A model generated the notes under the pieces. It was not told where the DNA came from. It saw only the letters and a list, made by a program, of their open reading frames with translations, and did not search any database. A DNA stretch of 64,000 nt, taken from Leptospira fletcheri (lineage in GTDB: Bacteria > Spirochaetota > Leptospiria > Leptospirales > Leptospiraceae). Within the stretch, counting starts at the first letter, position 1; the number at the start of each line of letters is the position of its first letter. Location of the stretch: contig NZ_RQET01000007.1 in NCBI RefSeq assembly GCF_004769195.1, forward strand, positions 1-64,000, given 5' to 3'. The position numbers and the translations under genes were made by a program. Below are positions 62,391 to 64,000 of the stretch, in pieces.

Positions 62391-63707
62391 ATGCGTTTTG
62401 CCTCTCTTCTACTTCTCCCGAATTTACTTTTCCTATTTTTCTCTCCTCCTTTGTCCGCCTGGGGGTCGCATTATCTGATTATCGATCGCGTTTTAGAACA
62501 TCCTTCCGCTGCGTTCGCCGGTCGGGAGGTCGAGGCCGAGGAACTGGAGGATTTCGTTTCGAAGGAAGCGGGGGGACTCAAGGAAGTTTTTGACGGATAT
62601 TATCGCTGGTTGGAGGCGAAAGGAGCAAAGCGTTTTCAGCCCCAAATTCTGGATCCGAACGCCGCAAAGAAGAGACCGTTGCAGGAATTTCTGAAAGCGG
62701 CTAGATTGCGTCCCGCACATAGATTTTATTCCGTGAGACGTCTTCTCCCGAAAGAAACCGCCAAATTCGGATTCGTCGATCGGTTCAAGGTGTATCCGTA
62801 TTTGGAAAAGCGGGAAATGGATCGTTATTTTTTCGAAAACGTAAAAGGGAGAAAGATCAGTGTTCGTTCGATTTTGACGACGTACGTGGACGAACCGGAT
62901 TGGGGAATGGACCACGAACTTTGGAGTGTACCGGAATACGGGTATGGAATCCAACCTTTCGGGAATCCGACAGGAGAAAGTAGTAAGGCCCCCTTCCATA
63001 TGCTTTTTCGACACGAGAATTTTTTCGTCAAAACTTTTGCGCCGGAGATGTCCGCCGGAAGTATGTTACCGGAACGGGTGGAATTGTTCCGGAGGCTTTC
63101 AGAATTTGCGGGAAAAACCGGTCATCCGTTTTGGGAATACAGATTCGCGGCTTGGGTATGCCATTATGTACAGGACATAGGACAACCTTATCATTCTAAG
63201 GCGGTTCCTTCCGCAGGATATTATTATTATTTAAAGTTTGCCTTGAATTCCGCGCAGAACCGAGCCAAAATCAAAAAGGAAACGACCCAAATCGTAGCGA
63301 ACCGTCATTTTATCTACGAGGATTTTGTCGGGTACGGACTTTACAAATCCTACACGACGAAAGATCCGATTTTTGAAAATCTGAAAGCGTTTCTGAGTTC
63401 CGGGGATCCCTTTTTGACCGGAGTAAATTCCGTGGACGATCTGTTATCGAAAGAAGGGGAACTTGCCGCCGAACATTCTTCTCGGATCGATTCCACCATC
63501 GTCAAAGTGTTCGGGAAAAAACGGACCACGGATCCGACGTACGATCTGGAACGGGATCCCGAATACGAAATTTCCGGAGTGATCCGCGGGATCGATTCTG
63601 AAAAAGGGGACGAACTTGCTAGGGAAACCGGAAGGGACTTTCGGATCACGGCTCAATCCACTCGAACGGTTTTGATGTTGATCGGAGTGTACGGGAAAAA
63701 GAAGTGA
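62391..63707 (+). CDS. Secreted zinc-dependent phospholipase C/P1 nuclease-like protein
   Basis: The signal ends LSAWGSHYLI: the mature protein would begin with Trp followed by a nearby His, as zinc-dependent phospholipase C and S1/P1 nucleases do, where the N-terminal Trp binds zinc. The core motif AWVCHYVQDIGQPYHSK carries the His, Asp and His of the trinuclear zinc site. Other candidates are DWGMDHELW and the HFIYEDFVG helix. The 438-residue length is longer than average. It probably hydrolyses phospholipids or nucleic acids outside the cell. The exact branch is unclear. Confidence 0.7.
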   Translation: MRFASLLLLPNLLFLFFSPPLSAWGSHYLIIDRVLEHPSAAFAGREVEAEELEDFVSKEAGGLKEVFDGYYRWLEAKGAKRFQPQILDPNAAKKRPLQEFLKAARLRPAHRFYSVRRLLPKETAKFGFVDRFKVYPYLEKREMDRYFFENVKGRKISVRSILTTYVDEPDWGMDHELWSVPEYGYGIQPFGNPTGESSKAPFHMLFRHENFFVKTFAPEMSAGSMLPERVELFRRLSEFAGKTGHPFWEYRFAAWVCHYVQDIGQPYHSKAVPSAGYYYYLKFALNSAQNRAKIKKETTQIVANRHFIYEDFVGYGLYKSYTTKDPIFENLKAFLSSGDPFLTGVNSVDDLLSKEGELAAEHSSRIDSTIVKVFGKKRTTDPTYDLERDPEYEISGVIRGIDSEKGDELARETGRDFRITAQSTRTVLMLIGVYGKKK

Positions 63708-63728
63708 ATACGGAGTTCCGCATCCGCT

Positions 63729-64000
63729 TTAGAACGGAAGCATTCCTTGGTCGTCGGTCAAGGAATCGAAATGATCGAAAGAGGCGAACTCGGACCACAC
63801 TTCCTTGAATGCGGAAACCAATAATTTTCTGTAGAAATTCCGATCGTAAAAGGGTTTTTTATCGGACAATTGCAATTCCTCTTCGGGTATGTATCTCAGT
63901 CCTTTTGTCTTTGAGGATTGGTTCGCAACCAAATATCTGATTTTTTCTCCGGCTTGAACTTCTATGCCCAGATCCCTCAGTTTGTGCATGGATAGGGAAG
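63729..64000 (-). CDS. C-terminal part of a probable family B DNA polymerase (partial)
   Basis: Ninety residues run to the right edge and beyond, without an internal start being required; the frame before the Met at 63989 is open. The sequence GIEVQAGEKIRYLV and then LRYIPEEELQLSDKKPFYDR and FYRKLLVSAFKEVW resemble the C-terminal thumb region of family B polymerases (a G..I.Y.V motif followed by a helical thumb with an aromatic VW). The call rests on this short end only. The stop is 21 bases from the stop of the convergent secreted enzyme gene. Confidence 0.6.
   Translation of the reverse strand, partial: SLSMHKLRDLGIEVQAGEKIRYLVANQSSKTKGLRYIPEEELQLSDKKPFYDRNFYRKLLVSAFKEVWSEFASFDHFDSLTDDQGMLPF

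Noticed and set aside
1..64000. CRISPR array, prophage or insertion sequence
   Set aside because: No regularly spaced repeats, transposase, integrase or phage genes were seen on either strand.

Overview
The window reads as a chromosomal segment of a spirochaete of the genus Leptospira. The grounds are loose spirochaetal lipoboxes on many lipoproteins, an alternative complex III operon, an Amt transporter fused to a histidine kinase, many two-component and c-di-GMP genes, and several large proteins with no clear family. The base composition, estimated by eye, looks richer in G+C than I would expect for the L. interrogans group. That would fit one of the intermediate species, but the species is not established.

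Layout. Positions 1-1000 hold decaying material: an ankyrin fragment and a frameshifted secreted-protein pseudogene. From 1 to 4 kb there is an ArsR repressor divergent from an AHSA1/SRPBCC gene, a pair of small unknown genes and a FecR-domain lipoprotein. From 4 to 11 kb come an alginate-export-type porin, the Amt-histidine kinase fusion, a DUF1304 membrane protein and a GlxA-type regulator. From 11 to 16.3 kb lie secreted or lipid-anchored unknowns, a 55-residue gene not previously listed among longer ORFs, a DoxX protein, a second ArsR gene behind a perfect palindromic operator, and a PAS histidine kinase/receiver pair. From 16.4 to 26.5 kb are a proline-iminopeptidase-like lipoprotein, unknowns, a hybrid kinase coupled to an EAL phosphodiesterase, a glycosyltransferase, tRNA-Leu(CAA) and a hotdog thioesterase. 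From 26.5 to 35.2 kb are a large disordered protein, a peroxiredoxin behind a PerR-like box, SufB, a TPR protein, RlmN, a Cys-rich lipoprotein and an ArnT-like glycosyltransferase.

The functional centre is 35.3-51.1 kb, a nitrogen-oxide respiration island. On the minus strand the order is crp/dnr-type regulator, cytochrome c'-like protein, copper nitrite reductase NirK with a fused cytochrome c domain, a NirV/FGE-like protein and a Sco protein. Next, on the plus strand, is a three-gene unit of unknown role: a flavoprotein dehydrogenase, a ThDP enzyme and a small membrane protein. NnrS follows on the minus strand, and then a clade II nitrous oxide reductase operon on the plus strand (cytochrome c, nosZ, membrane protein, nosL, nosD, nosF, nosY). 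Three 14-bp FNR/DNR-type boxes (TTGAY-N4-RTCAA) lie in front of the flavoprotein unit, nnrS and nos. They tie these genes into one probable NO- or anaerobiosis-responsive regulon, with the Crp/Fnr protein at 38604-39230 as the obvious candidate regulator. No NO reductase is visible in the window.

From 52.3 to 60.3 kb is the alternative complex III operon actABCDEF plus an SH3-like lipoprotein, closed by a strong terminator. It would pass electrons from quinol to cytochrome c and could feed both NirK and NosZ through the c-type cytochromes next to them. This electron route is inference. The right end holds three secreted proteins, one with a P1-nuclease/phospholipase-C-like zinc motif, and the C-terminus of a probable family B DNA polymerase that runs off the window.
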